Below are positions 35,386-43,043 of a stretch of 62,446 bases of DNA, one piece after another (position 1 is the stretch's first letter; every line of letters starts with the position of its first letter). The notes beneath the pieces are model-generated. The model saw only the letters and a program-made list of their open reading frames with translations, searched no databases and was not told where the DNA came from. The position numbers and the translations under genes were made by a program. Source of the DNA: JBOGDS01 sp050743075 (GTDB lineage Bacteria; Actinomycetota; Actinomycetes; Jiangellales; Jiangellaceae). The stretch is from positions 1 through 62,446 of the forward strand of contig JBOGDS010000009.1 of the NCBI GenBank assembly GCA_050743075.1. The letters run 5' to 3'.

Positions 35386-35598
35386 GTGACCACTGCAGTC
35401 GTCAGCTCATTGAAGGCGATCGACCGCTGCGACAGCTGCGGCGCTCAGGCCTACATCCGAGTCGTCCTTGCCGGGGGCAGCGAGCTCATGTTCTGCGGCC
35501 ACCACGGCCGCCGGCACGAGCCGAAGCTGCGTCCGCTCGCCGCCGAGTGGCACGACGAAACCGAACGACTGCTGATCACCAGCAACATGGAACGCTGA
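35386..35598 (+). CDS. Small zinc-ribbon-like protein, DUF7455
   Basis: 70 aa. Cys15 and Cys18 (RCDSCGAQAYIRV) with Cys37 and His40 (MFCGHHGRRHEPKL) look like a small zinc site. The family is widely conserved next to parE and sigA in actinobacteria and has no assigned function. GTG 35386 follows a good ribosome site (GAGAGGAG); the upstream ATG 35338 in the same frame gives an unconserved extension. The terminator at 35616-35652 closes the transcript, so it is a single-gene unit. Confidence 0.85.
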   Translation: MTTAVVSSLKAIDRCDSCGAQAYIRVVLAGGSELMFCGHHGRRHEPKLRPLAAEWHDETERLLITSNMER

Positions 35599-35615
35599 AT
35601 CTGACCCTGCGACAC

Positions 35616-35652
35616 GCCGAGGGCCTCGACCAGCACGGTCGAGGCCCTCGGC
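35616..35652 (+). terminator. Strong stem-loop terminator after DUF7455 gene
   Basis: A perfect 16-bp stem, GCCGAGGGCCTCGACC with its inverted copy, and a 5-base loop (AGCAC), followed by ATTT. It starts 18 bases after the stop codon and is the clearest terminator in the window. Confidence 0.9.
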
Positions 35653-35673
35653 ATTTACTGACACGATTCCGCC

Positions 35674-36156
35674 GTGGAACCCATCGGTCTGGTCCTGGTC
35701 GGCGTCGCCATCCTGGTCGGGCTCGTCGGCATCGTCATCGTCGTCCTGCCGGGCCTGTTTCTCGTGTGGGGGGCGGTGGCGGTGTGGGCACTCGTCGAGC
35801 GCACCGGAATCGCCTGGGGGGTGCTTGCGGTCGCGACCCTGCTCCTCATCGGTGGCACGGTGGCGAAGTACCTGCTGCCGGGCCGGCGGATGCGCGACGC
35901 GGGCGTCCCGGGGCGCAGCATCGTCGCCGGCGTGGCGCTGGGGATCGTGGGGTTCTTCGTCATCCCAGTCGTCGGGCTGTTCGTCGGGTTCGTGCTCGGC
36001 ATCTACGCGGCCGAGCGCATCCGCCTGGGTGGCCATGGCGTCGCCTGGCCGTCGACGGTGCACGCGCTGAAAGCCGTGGGGTTCGCCATCCTCATCGAGC
36101 TGCTGGCTGGCCTGCTGATCGCCGGAAGCTGGCTGATCGCCGTCCTCGCCGGCTAG
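35674..36156 (+). CDS. DUF456 family membrane protein
   Basis: 160 aa, about five membrane helices. It has the duplicated DUF456 pattern: VLVGVAILVGLVGIVIVVLP followed by GLFLVWGAVAVWAL, then after a short polar loop (KYLLPGRRMRDAGVPGRS) GVALGIVGFFVIPVVGLFVG. Function unknown. GTG 35674 is the only sensible start, between the upstream terminator and helix 1. Single gene, convergent with the SDR. Confidence 0.82.
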   Translation: MEPIGLVLVGVAILVGLVGIVIVVLPGLFLVWGAVAVWALVERTGIAWGVLAVATLLLIGGTVAKYLLPGRRMRDAGVPGRSIVAGVALGIVGFFVIPVVGLFVGFVLGIYAAERIRLGGHGVAWPSTVHALKAVGFAILIELLAGLLIAGSWLIAVLAG

Positions 36157-36176
36157 CAACCCGCGCCCAGCGTCAC

Positions 36177-36225
36177 GATCATGAGACAGGTGCCACGGGT
36201 CCGACGCCGTACCTGTCTCATGATC
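36177..36225. terminator. Inverted repeat between convergent genes, probable terminator
   Basis: GATCATGAGACAGGT (36177-36191) and its perfect inverted copy (36211-36225) enclose a 19-base loop that can form a small inner stem (ACGG/CCGT). The right arm overlaps the last codons and stop of the SDR gene (36218-36220), so the hairpin is partly coding. Confidence 0.65.
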
Positions 36226-36982
36226 GCGAGACGACGGTGGCCGACGCCTGGGCGGTCGGCAGGACGACGACCTCGGCCACCTGGACGTGTGGCGGCCGGC
36301 TCGCGACCCAGACGACCGTCTCGGCGACGTCGGCCCCGGTCAGCGGCTCGATGCCTTCGTAAACACCAGTCGCGCGTTCCCTGTCGCCACCGAAGCGAAC
36401 CGTCGAGAACTCCGTCTCGACCAGCCCGGGGTCGACCGTCGACACCTTCACACCGGTTCCGACCACATCCATCCGCAGCCCCGTCGTGATGCGGTCGACG
36501 GCGGCCTTCGACGCGCAATAGACCGCGCCGTTCGGGTAGGTCTCATGCCCGGCGATCGAGCCGATGTTGATGACATGGCCGCGGCCTCGGGCGATCATGC
36601 CGGGCAGGACCGCCCTCGTGACATACAGCAGGCCCTTGACGTTCGTGTCGATCATCCGATCCCAGTTGTCGGGGTCACCGTCCTGCAGCGGCTCGAACCC
36701 GGCAGCGAGGCCGGCGCTGTTGACCAGCACATCGACCTCGGCCCACCGTTCTGGCAGGCCGCTGAGCGCCGACTCGGCAGCGCCAGGGTCGCGCACGTCG
36801 AGATCCAGCAGGTGGGTGTCGACGGCGAGCACGCCAGCCAACTCCTCGAGCCGGACCAGTCGGCGCGCCGCCAACACCAGCCGGGCACCCTCGGCCGCGA
36901 ACGCCTCCGCGCACGCGCGCCCGATCCCGCTGGACGCACCGGTGATGAGGACGCAGCTATCCCGGAGACGCAAGACACTCAT
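36218..36982 (-). CDS. Short-chain dehydrogenase/reductase
   Basis: 254 aa, classical SDR. Nucleotide-binding TGASSGIGRA at about 14-23, NSAGLAAG (usually NNAG, here NSAG), catalytic Ser in NIGSIAGHETYPNGAVYCASKAA with the YxxxK as Tyr-Cys-Ala-Ser-Lys. The conserved aspartate after strand 3 (LDLDVRD) is present. It resembles the serine 3-dehydrogenase/YdfG group, but the substrate cannot be assigned. ATG 36982 begins the first beta strand; the 219-base frame extension upstream is not conserved-looking. Ends inside the inverted repeat at 36177-36225. Confidence 0.87.
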   Translation of the reverse strand: MSVLRLRDSCVLITGASSGIGRACAEAFAAEGARLVLAARRLVRLEELAGVLAVDTHLLDLDVRDPGAAESALSGLPERWAEVDVLVNSAGLAAGFEPLQDGDPDNWDRMIDTNVKGLLYVTRAVLPGMIARGRGHVINIGSIAGHETYPNGAVYCASKAAVDRITTGLRMDVVGTGVKVSTVDPGLVETEFSTVRFGGDRERATGVYEGIEPLTGADVAETVVWVASRPPHVQVAEVVVLPTAQASATVVSRS

Positions 36983-37224
36983 CTCGAGCTCGCACGAGTG
37001 GACGCCGCGGCAGAGAGTGCATTCTGATTCCTCCGGGACAGCGTCATGACCGGTCTCGTAGGGCGCGAACATCTCGCCTGAGGGCGGCCCCGTCCCGGCT
37101 CTTTGCTGCAGGCGCCGGAACGGAACCTCGACCGCCTGAGAGGCGACCGTACATGCCACCGTACCGACGACTGCTCGCCGGACGAAGACGCCGCCAGACA
37201 CACCGCGTCAGGAGGCGGATGCCG

Positions 37225-37936
37225 TCAATCAGCCGCCGGCCTCTCGGGCAGCTTGCGGTCGAGGTAGAGGTACATTCCGGCGATGGCGAACAGCAGGAGG
37301 ACGAGACCGACGATGTTGAGCAGGACGCGGCCGTAGCCGAGATCGTCAACGTCGACAAAGTGGTACGGGTACCAGCGCCGGGTCTGGCCGTCCTGGGTGT
37401 AGGTGATGAACGGGCTGCGGATCAGTGTGTAGGTGATGTACACCAGCGGGATCGACACACTTGCCCACAGGGTGCGGGCGGAGAACCGTGGCCGTGGGCC
37501 GGCGAGCAGGTAGCTGACCACGGCGAGGATCGGCACAGTGTAGTGCAGCGTCTCGTCGGCCACCCGCTGCCAGCCGGTGGGGTCCCACAGCGGAGCCAGC
37601 ACGAGCGCGTAGATCACCCCGGTCAGAGTGATCATCACCAGGCTGGCGAGCCGAACACTGCGAAGACGGGGTCCGGCGCAGCGGGTCACGCCAGAGCAAG
37701 TACGCCACCACCAGGACCAGGGCGTTGCTCCACACCGTGAAGTAGCTGAGCACGCTCCACAGCCGAATCGGGGTCGAGAACTCAGGCCGGTCGGGGTTCG
37801 GAGCCGGGTCGAACTCGATCCACAGCTGTAGACCAACGCCGAGCGCCGCGGCCGCGAAGGTGGCCAGATGCCACCACCGGGCACGCCTCACCGCGGCGCT
37901 CACCTGGGTCGAGTCACGAGCCTCGGTGGGCGCCAT
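37225..37936 (-). pseudogene. Pr6Pr family membrane protein, single-base frameshift
   Basis: The product reads MAPTEARDSTQVSAAVRRAR, then helices 1-2 up to YLLWRDPLRRT from ATG 37936. It then needs a shift of one base to continue as RSVRLASLVMITLTGVIY and the remaining helices to RKLPERPAAD at 37225. The shift is in a run of four G on the plus strand (37668-37671); removing one base restores a 236-residue protein with six helices and the family motif YPYHFVDVDDLGYGRVLLN. A single homopolymer indel could be a true mutation, a phase-variable tract or a sequencing error. The function of the family is unknown. The adjoining 37937-38199 contains nothing recognisable. Confidence 0.75.
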
Positions 37937-38199
37937 GCGGGTGAGCATAGGGCAGCCGACAACTCGCGCCCATCGCAGCGAATCGCGTCCGGCGGTCGCC
38001 AATGGACGTGGGTCGCCGGTCGGTTCTCGGGCGACTCGTTCATGGGCACCTACCCGGACCCCGAGACATCGTCCTGCAGGACCATGTCGTCGACGAGAGG
38101 CAAGATCGGTGACAGGGCGGCGGGGGGCCTGCTGATCCTCCGCGAACGTGACGACGTCGCTCCGTGACCTGGACAACGAGCGAGAGCGACGGTAGAGCG

Positions 38200-39687
38200 T
38201 CAGTCGAGGTAGTCGCGCAGCACCTGGGAGCGGGACGGGTGGCGCAGCTTGCTCATCGTCTTGGACTCGATCTGGCGGATGCGCTCGCGGGTGACCCCGT
38301 ACACCTTGCCGATCTCGTCCAGCGTCTTCGGCTGGCCGTCGGTGAGACCGAAGCGCATCGACACTACGCCCGCCTCACGCTCGGACAGGGTGTCGAGGAC
38401 GGCATGCAGCTGCTCCTGGAGCAGGGTGAACGACACCGCCTCCGCCGGCACGATCGCCTCGGAGTCCTCGATCAGGTCGCCGAACTCGCTGTCGCCGTCC
38501 TCACCGAGCGGGGTGTGCAGCGAGATCGGCTCGCGACCGTACTTCTGGACCTCGACCACCTTCTCCGGGGTCATGTCCAGCTCTTTGGCCAGCTCCTCCG
38601 GCGTCGGCTCGCGGCCGAGATCCTGTAGCATCTGGCGCTGAACCCGGGCCAGCTTGTTGATGACCTCGACCATGTGCACCGGGATCCGAATCGTCCGGGC
38701 CTGGTCGGCCATCGCCCTGGTGATCGCCTGCCGGATCCACCAGGTGGCGTACGTCGAGAACTTGTAGCCCTTGGTGTAGTCGAACTTCTCGACCGCCCGG
38801 ATCAGGCCCAGGTTGCCCTCCTGGATCAGGTCCAGGAAGAGCATGCCGCGTCCGGTGTAACGCTTGGCCAGCGACACGACCAGCCGCAGGTTGGCCTCCA
38901 GCAGGTGGTTCTTCGCCCGTCGGCCGTCCTCGGCGATCCACACCAGCTCGTTACGCAGCTTGGGCGCGAGGCCGCTGGCGTCGCGGGCCAGCTTCTCCTC
39001 GGCGAACAGGCCCGCCTCGATCCGCTTGGCGAGCTCGACCTCCTGCTCGGCGTTCAGCAGCGGGACCTTGCCGATCTGCTTGAGGTAGTCCTTGACGGGG
39101 TCGGCCGTCGCACCCGCGACAGATACCTGCTGCTCAGGCTCGTCGGCGTCGTCGGCGTCGGAGTAGATGAAGCCTTCGGCCTCCTCCTTGGCTGCGCCTT
39201 CCTCTGGTGCGACGGTCTCCAGGGCGACCGCGTCGGGCTCGACGTCGTCGAGGCCGACCAGGCCAGGCGCCGCTGGATCGACGACCAGGGCCGCCGCGAC
39301 CGGGACGTCGGACTCGGGCTTGGTGGTGGACTCGGCCGTGGTCTTGGCGGGCTTGGCCGCCTTCGGTGCGCTCTTCGAACCCGCCTTGGCGGCTGCACCC
39401 TTGGCGGTAGCGGTCTTGGCGGTAGCGGTCTTGGCGGTACCGGTCTTGGGGGCGGCGCTGCTGGGCGACGCCGCGGGCTTCACGCTCGACGCGGCCTTCT
39501 TCGTTGCCGGCTTGGCAGACTTCGCCCGCGAAGGGGCCGCTTCGACGACCGCCGTCGCTGCCGCCCGCCGCGCCGCCGCTGCGGCGACCCGCTTTCGGGG
39601 TTCGCGCGTTCGGGTACCGCTCACGTCATTGGCCTCTGACAGCTCGATGGTTCGGGCGTGCTTAGGGCGCGACGAACTCGACGACAC
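38200..39687 (-). CDS. sigA: Principal RNA polymerase sigma factor (HrdB/SigA)
   Basis: 495 aa. The N-terminal ~195 residues are Ala/Lys/Thr-rich and disordered, ending in an acidic stretch; conserved region 1.2 begins about 196 (DPVKDYLKQIGKVPLLNAEQ). Regions 2.1-2.4 lie about 260-340 (NLRLVVSLAKRYTGRGMLFL, YATWWIRQAITRAMADQ) and region 4.2 ends the protein (VTRERIRQIESKTMSKLRHP). It directs transcription of housekeeping genes. GTG 39687 is chosen because GAGAGG lies 6 bases before it; an inner GTG 23 codons on is an alternative. A SigR-like promoter candidate is at 39748-39774. Confidence 0.93.
   Translation of the reverse strand: MSSSSSRPKHARTIELSEANDVSGTRTREPRKRVAAAAARRAAATAVVEAAPSRAKSAKPATKKAASSVKPAASPSSAAPKTGTAKTATAKTATAKGAAAKAGSKSAPKAAKPAKTTAESTTKPESDVPVAAALVVDPAAPGLVGLDDVEPDAVALETVAPEEGAAKEEAEGFIYSDADDADEPEQQVSVAGATADPVKDYLKQIGKVPLLNAEQEVELAKRIEAGLFAEEKLARDASGLAPKLRNELVWIAEDGRRAKNHLLEANLRLVVSLAKRYTGRGMLFLDLIQEGNLGLIRAVEKFDYTKGYKFSTYATWWIRQAITRAMADQARTIRIPVHMVEVINKLARVQRQMLQDLGREPTPEELAKELDMTPEKVVEVQKYGREPISLHTPLGEDGDSEFGDLIEDSEAIVPAEAVSFTLLQEQLHAVLDTLSEREAGVVSMRFGLTDGQPKTLDEIGKVYGVTRERIRQIESKTMSKLRHPSRSQVLRDYLD
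39401..39445. repeat. Three tandem 15-bp repeats within sigA
   Basis: Units 39401-39415, 39416-39430 and 39431-39445 (TTGGCGGTAGCGGTC, the third with one change) encode repeated KTATA in the disordered N-terminal region of the sigma factor. In-frame copy-number change would lengthen or shorten the linker without breaking the gene. Confidence 0.85.
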
Positions 39688-39700
39688 GAACAACCTCTCG
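39678..39700. repeat. 23-bp inverted duplicate, copy at the sigA start
   Basis: These 23 bases, covering the ribosome site and first codons of sigA, recur perfectly in inverted orientation at 40931-40953 inside the decayed phosphatase gene, 1.2 kb away. Confidence 0.8.
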
Positions 39701-39747
39701 ACGTACGGCGACTTGGGGGCTGTGGGGCGACACCACAACGGCAACAC

Positions 39748-39774
39748 AACATTCTGACACGGAGAACGCATCCC
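39748..39774 (-). promoter_or_regulatory. Candidate SigR-type promoter of sigA
   Basis: On the minus strand GGGAT (39774-39770) and GTT (39750-39748) are 19 bases apart, close to the GGAAT-N18-GTT pattern of Streptomyces SigR promoters. In Streptomyces the principal sigma gene hrdB is a known SigR target. The match is loose (GGGAT, spacing 19). Confidence 0.35.
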
Positions 39775-39791
39775 GTGCGCACCGTGGGGCA

Positions 39792-41113
39792 TCACCTCCC
39801 CGTCCACCGTAACCCGAGAACGGTCAGGTCGTCGGTGCTGTCCGGCGCCTGCATGCGCGACACCACGGTGTCGAGGAGCGCGTCGAGTGGTTCCCCCCGG
39901 GCCGCTTCGAGGCAGGCCACCAATTCGGTGAGCCCGTCCGCGAGCGGTCGGCCCCGGTGCTCGACCAGACCGTCGGGTGAAGCCGACGACGAGGTCGCCC
40001 GGGTCGAGCTGCACGGTGCGCCCGGACCGTGGCTCCGACACACCCAGCGGGGTGGTTCCGGCGCCGGCGTCGACCAGCTCTGCCGGGCCCTCGACCGGAA
40101 GGTGGACGACCCGGCAGATGCCCGGCGTCGCCGAGCCGCACTGTGCCGTCGGCCGGTCGAGCACGGCATAGACGACCGTCGCCATCTCGACCGCGCCGCC
40201 TCGCTCGACGAGGCGGTCGAGACCCGTCAGCACCGAGGCGGGCTCTGCATCGGCGAGGGTGAGCGCCCGCAATGCGGCGCGCATCTGGCCATACCGGAGG
40301 CTGCCGCCAGCCCGTGGCCCATGACGTCGCCGACGACCAGCGAGACGGTCCCGTCCGGAAGTGTGAACGCGTCATACCAGTCGCCTCCGACCGCATGCGG
40401 CGCCGAACCAGGGACGCTGCGCGCGCCGAGCTCCAGGCCGTCGATGCCGGGCAGCCGGGCCGGGAGCAGCCCCAGTGTGAGCGAGGCCGTCGCCGTTCGT
40501 TCCTGCTCGAACAGCCTGGCCCGCTCGACGGCGACCGCACATTGCCGCGCCACCGCGGTCAGGAACCGGCGGCGTTCCTCGTCGAACGGCTGAGGTGCTG
40601 CGTACGCGAACCGCAAGGCTCCGAGCCGGCCGGAGCTGCCGACCAACGGGAGGATCGCCCACGCCTGCTCGCCGGCCGCCTCGACGTCGCCGAGCAGCCG
40701 CTCGTCCGGGAACTCGGCGCGGAGTTCGGACCGGACGAGATGAACAGCGCCCGGCCGGTCAAAACTGCGCGAGCAGTCGGCGTGGCTGCATCGCGAGGCC
40801 ACGGCGGCTGCAACCTCCTCGACGGTGACGGCGTGCGCGAACGCCTCGGCGATATGCAGGAGTCGCCCAGTGCGTGCCCGGCAGTCCTGCAGCGCCTGGT
40901 CGGCACGCCGCCGCGTCGCGTCGTCGACGACGAGAGGTTGTTCGTGTCGTCGACCGTGCGCCCGACGCGGTCGGCCATCGACCGCCCGTGGTGCCGGGCC
41001 AGGGCGGCGTTCACGGCGAGGTAGCGGTGTGCGTCGTCGAACAGGGCGAAACCGACCGGCGCCTCGATCCCGAGCAGCGCGTCGAGCAGCTCCGTGGCGT
41101 CGCGACGCAGCAC
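39792..41113 (-). pseudogene. SpoIIE-type protein phosphatase with PAS/GAF, several frameshifts
   Basis: Four frames must be joined. Frame 1 from GTG 41113 gives a PAS start (ELLDALLGIEAPVGFALFDD to RVGRTVDD). Frame 2 from about 40940 gives a linker and GAF domain (RTGRLLHIAEAFAHAVTVEE) and the PP2C start HAVGGDWYDAFTLPDGTVSL, VVGDVMGHGLAAASGM. Frame 3 from about 40289 continues QMRAALRALTLADAEPASVL to LDPGDLVVGFT. Frame 4 from about 39976 gives DGLVEHRGRPLADGLTELVA to the stop at 39792. The second and third shifts fit one missing G (near 40289) and one extra C (39975-39977). The first coincides with the 23-bp copy of the sigA start, and most of the PAS domain seems absent. It begins 2 bases after the glycosylase gene, so an operon once existed. 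Confidence 0.8.
40931..40953. repeat. 23-bp inverted duplicate, copy in phosphatase pseudogene
   Basis: Perfect inverted copy of 39678-39700. It sits at the first frameshift of the phosphatase pseudogene, where the PAS domain is interrupted. Confidence 0.8.
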
Positions 41114-41115
41114 CG

Positions 41116-41697
41116 TCAGCCCTTCGCCGCCTTCTTCGCCTCGCGCTTGTAGGCGCGAACCTCGGCCAGCGACTCGGCATCGACGACGTCGGCTACCGAC
41201 CGCCGCGAACCATCGTCGCCGTACGGCCCGGCAGCCTCGCGCCACCCGTCCGGGTGAACTCCCAGCTGCTTGCCGAGCAGCGCAACGAAGATCCGGGCCT
41301 TCTGTTCGCCGTAGCCGGGCAACTCCGCAAGCCGGCGCTTGAGGTCGGCTCCGCTCTGGGCCTGCGTCCACAACCGTGACACGTCGCCGTCGTAGCGCTC
41401 GACCACGAAAGCGGCCAGCTTCTGGACCCGGGCGCCCATCGCCTTCGGGTACCTGTGCACAGCCGGCGGGCCGCTCATGACCGCGACGAACGCGTCGGGA
41501 TCGTGTCCCGCGACGGTGGCCGGGTCGAGAGAGTTCAGTCCCAGCCGGTCGGCGAGCGTGACCGGACCGGTGAACGCCCACTCCATCGGGATCTGCTGGT
41601 CCAGCAGCATGCCGACGACCAGCGCGAACGGATCGCGCGCGAGGAGGGCGTCGGCGTGCCCGTCTTGGGCGAGTCGCAGGCGAAGCGGTTCAGACAT
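41116..41697 (-). CDS. HhH-GPD-type base excision DNA repair protein
   Basis: 193 aa. It starts RLAQDGHADALLARDPFALV and has VVGMLLDQQIPMEWAFTGPV, both typical of the short actinobacterial glycosylase-like family, then the helix-hairpin-helix LAELPGYGEQKARIFVALLG (about 127-146). No iron-sulfur cysteines are seen. The family is annotated as base-excision repair by fold; lesion specificity is unknown. ATG 41697 is a clear start. The phosphatase pseudogene follows after 2 bases. Confidence 0.87.
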   Translation of the reverse strand: MSEPLRLRLAQDGHADALLARDPFALVVGMLLDQQIPMEWAFTGPVTLADRLGLNSLDPATVAGHDPDAFVAVMSGPPAVHRYPKAMGARVQKLAAFVVERYDGDVSRLWTQAQSGADLKRRLAELPGYGEQKARIFVALLGKQLGVHPDGWREAAGPYGDDGSRRSVADVVDAESLAEVRAYKREAKKAAKG

Positions 41698-41719
41698 GGT
41701 GAGCGGACGTCTCCTCGGT

Positions 41720-42127
41720 TCAGTCGGGTTCCTCGGCCTTGACGGCGAGCACGGGGCACGGGGCGTCGAGCAGAATGCGTTGTGCGTTGCTGCCCAGGAT
41801 CAGCTTGCCGACGGGTGAGCGCCGGCGCAGCCCGATGACGATGACATCGGCTGCTGTCTCCTCGGCCACGGCGATCAGGTCGTCGGCGACCTCCATGCCC
41901 CGCACCAGCTGGCGGACCTCGGCATCGACACCGACCTCGGCCAGTTGAGCCCGCACCGCGTCGAGATCGGATTCGGAGCGGAGGGCGTCGTCGGCCTCGA
42001 ACTCGCGCCCGCCGCGTGCGGAGTTGATGACGACCAGTCGCGTCCCCCGCAGCTTGGCCTCCTCCGCGGCGCGCCGCAGAGCTGCCCGGCCTTCTGCCTT
42101 GGGGACGTAGCCGACGACGATGGTCAT
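41720..42127 (-). CDS. Universal stress protein (UspA family)
   Basis: 135 aa, single Usp domain. It begins MTIVVGYVPKAEGRAALRRA and ends with the ATP-binding pattern GLRRRSPVGKLILGSNAQRI followed by LLDAPCPVLAV, so it is of the nucleotide-binding class. ATG 42127 starts the first beta strand; the frame open to 42154 adds nine unconserved residues. Often induced by starvation or hypoxia. Upstream of the glycosylase gene in the same direction. Confidence 0.9.
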   Translation of the reverse strand: MTIVVGYVPKAEGRAALRRAAEEAKLRGTRLVVINSARGGREFEADDALRSESDLDAVRAQLAEVGVDAEVRQLVRGMEVADDLIAVAEETAADVIVIGLRRRSPVGKLILGSNAQRILLDAPCPVLAVKAEEPD

Positions 42128-42210
42128 CGCGGGGGCTCCTCTCGGCGTCGGCACTGCGGCGTGCCGAACGCTACTCCACCGAGCCGCCTCGCCCGTGGGA
42201 CGATCTCGGC

Positions 42211-43041
42211 GTGCCCGACGTCGTCCTTGTGCTCGGTGGTGGAGGCGTCCTGGGTGCCTCCGAGGTGGGGATGCTCCGCGCGCTCGTCGACGCCGGCGTG
42301 CGCCCGGACCTGGTGCTCGGCAGCAGTGTCGGCGCGATCAACGGGGCCATGTTCGCGACCGATCCAACCCGCGACACCGTTGACCGGATGCAGACACTCT
42401 GGAGCAGGCTCTCCGACGACGACGTCTTCGGCGGCGGTCCGCTGCGCCGGGTGTCGACGCTGGCCCGGACCCGAACGCACACACACGCCAGCGAGCCCCT
42501 GCGCGACCTGCTGACCGCCGCGATCGGTGAGGACACCCGGATCGAGGACCTTCGGGTGCCATTCCAGTGCGTCGCCGCGTCGATCGAACGAGCAGCCGAA
42601 CGCTGGTTCGACCGCGGTCGCGTGGTCGGCGCCGTCATGGCCAGCAGTGCCGTCCCCGGTCTGCTGCCACCGGTCGAGATCGACGGTGAGCACTATCTCG
42701 ACGGCGGGCTGGTCCACTCGATCCCGGTCGGGCGCGCCGTTGCCCTCGGTGCGCGGACGATCTACGTGCTGCACGTCGGCCGCATCGAGCGGCCGCTGGA
42801 GCCGCCCCGCCGCCCCTTCGAGGTCGCCATGGTCGCCTTCGAGATCGCCCGCCGACACCGGTTCGCGGCCGACATGGCCTCGGTGCCCGACGGTGTGGCC
42901 GTGCACGTCCTCCCGACGGGCGACCCCGAGCCGCCGAACTGGGCCTCCCGCTCCGTGCTGCGCTACCGAGACACCTCCCGGGTGGCCGAGCGGATCCAGC
43001 TGGCCGAGGAGTCCACGGCCGGCTATCTGGCGAGGGTCTGA
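42211..43041 (+). CDS. Patatin-like phospholipase
   Basis: 276 aa. Oxyanion-hole GGGGVLGASE at about 9-18, nucleophile Ser39 in GSSVG, and Asp164 in the DGG motif (YLDGGLVHSIPVG) make the catalytic dyad. Predicted to hydrolyse phospholipid or neutral-lipid acyl esters. No signal peptide. GTG 42211 starts two residues before the first strand. It is followed 2 bases later by a glycerolipid acyltransferase gene, suggesting a lipid remodelling operon. Confidence 0.88.
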   Translation: MPDVVLVLGGGGVLGASEVGMLRALVDAGVRPDLVLGSSVGAINGAMFATDPTRDTVDRMQTLWSRLSDDDVFGGGPLRRVSTLARTRTHTHASEPLRDLLTAAIGEDTRIEDLRVPFQCVAASIERAAERWFDRGRVVGAVMASSAVPGLLPPVEIDGEHYLDGGLVHSIPVGRAVALGARTIYVLHVGRIERPLEPPRRPFEVAMVAFEIARRHRFAADMASVPDGVAVHVLPTGDPEPPNWASRSVLRYRDTSRVAERIQLAEESTAGYLARV

Positions 43042-43043
43042 CC

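Noticed and set aside
37937..38199. Small plus-strand frame ending at 38167 as a gene
   Set aside because: No ribosome site, no motif, and it runs antisense through the start of the Pr6Pr gene.
39401..39445. Short tandem repeats considered as a CRISPR array
   Set aside because: Units are 15 bp with no spacers and lie in frame inside sigA.
39688..40284. Continuous minus-strand frame extending sigA to 694 codons
   Set aside because: The extension contains the tail half of the SpoIIE-type phosphatase in one of its frames; sigA has a ribosome site and GTG at 39687. A true fusion is unlikely.
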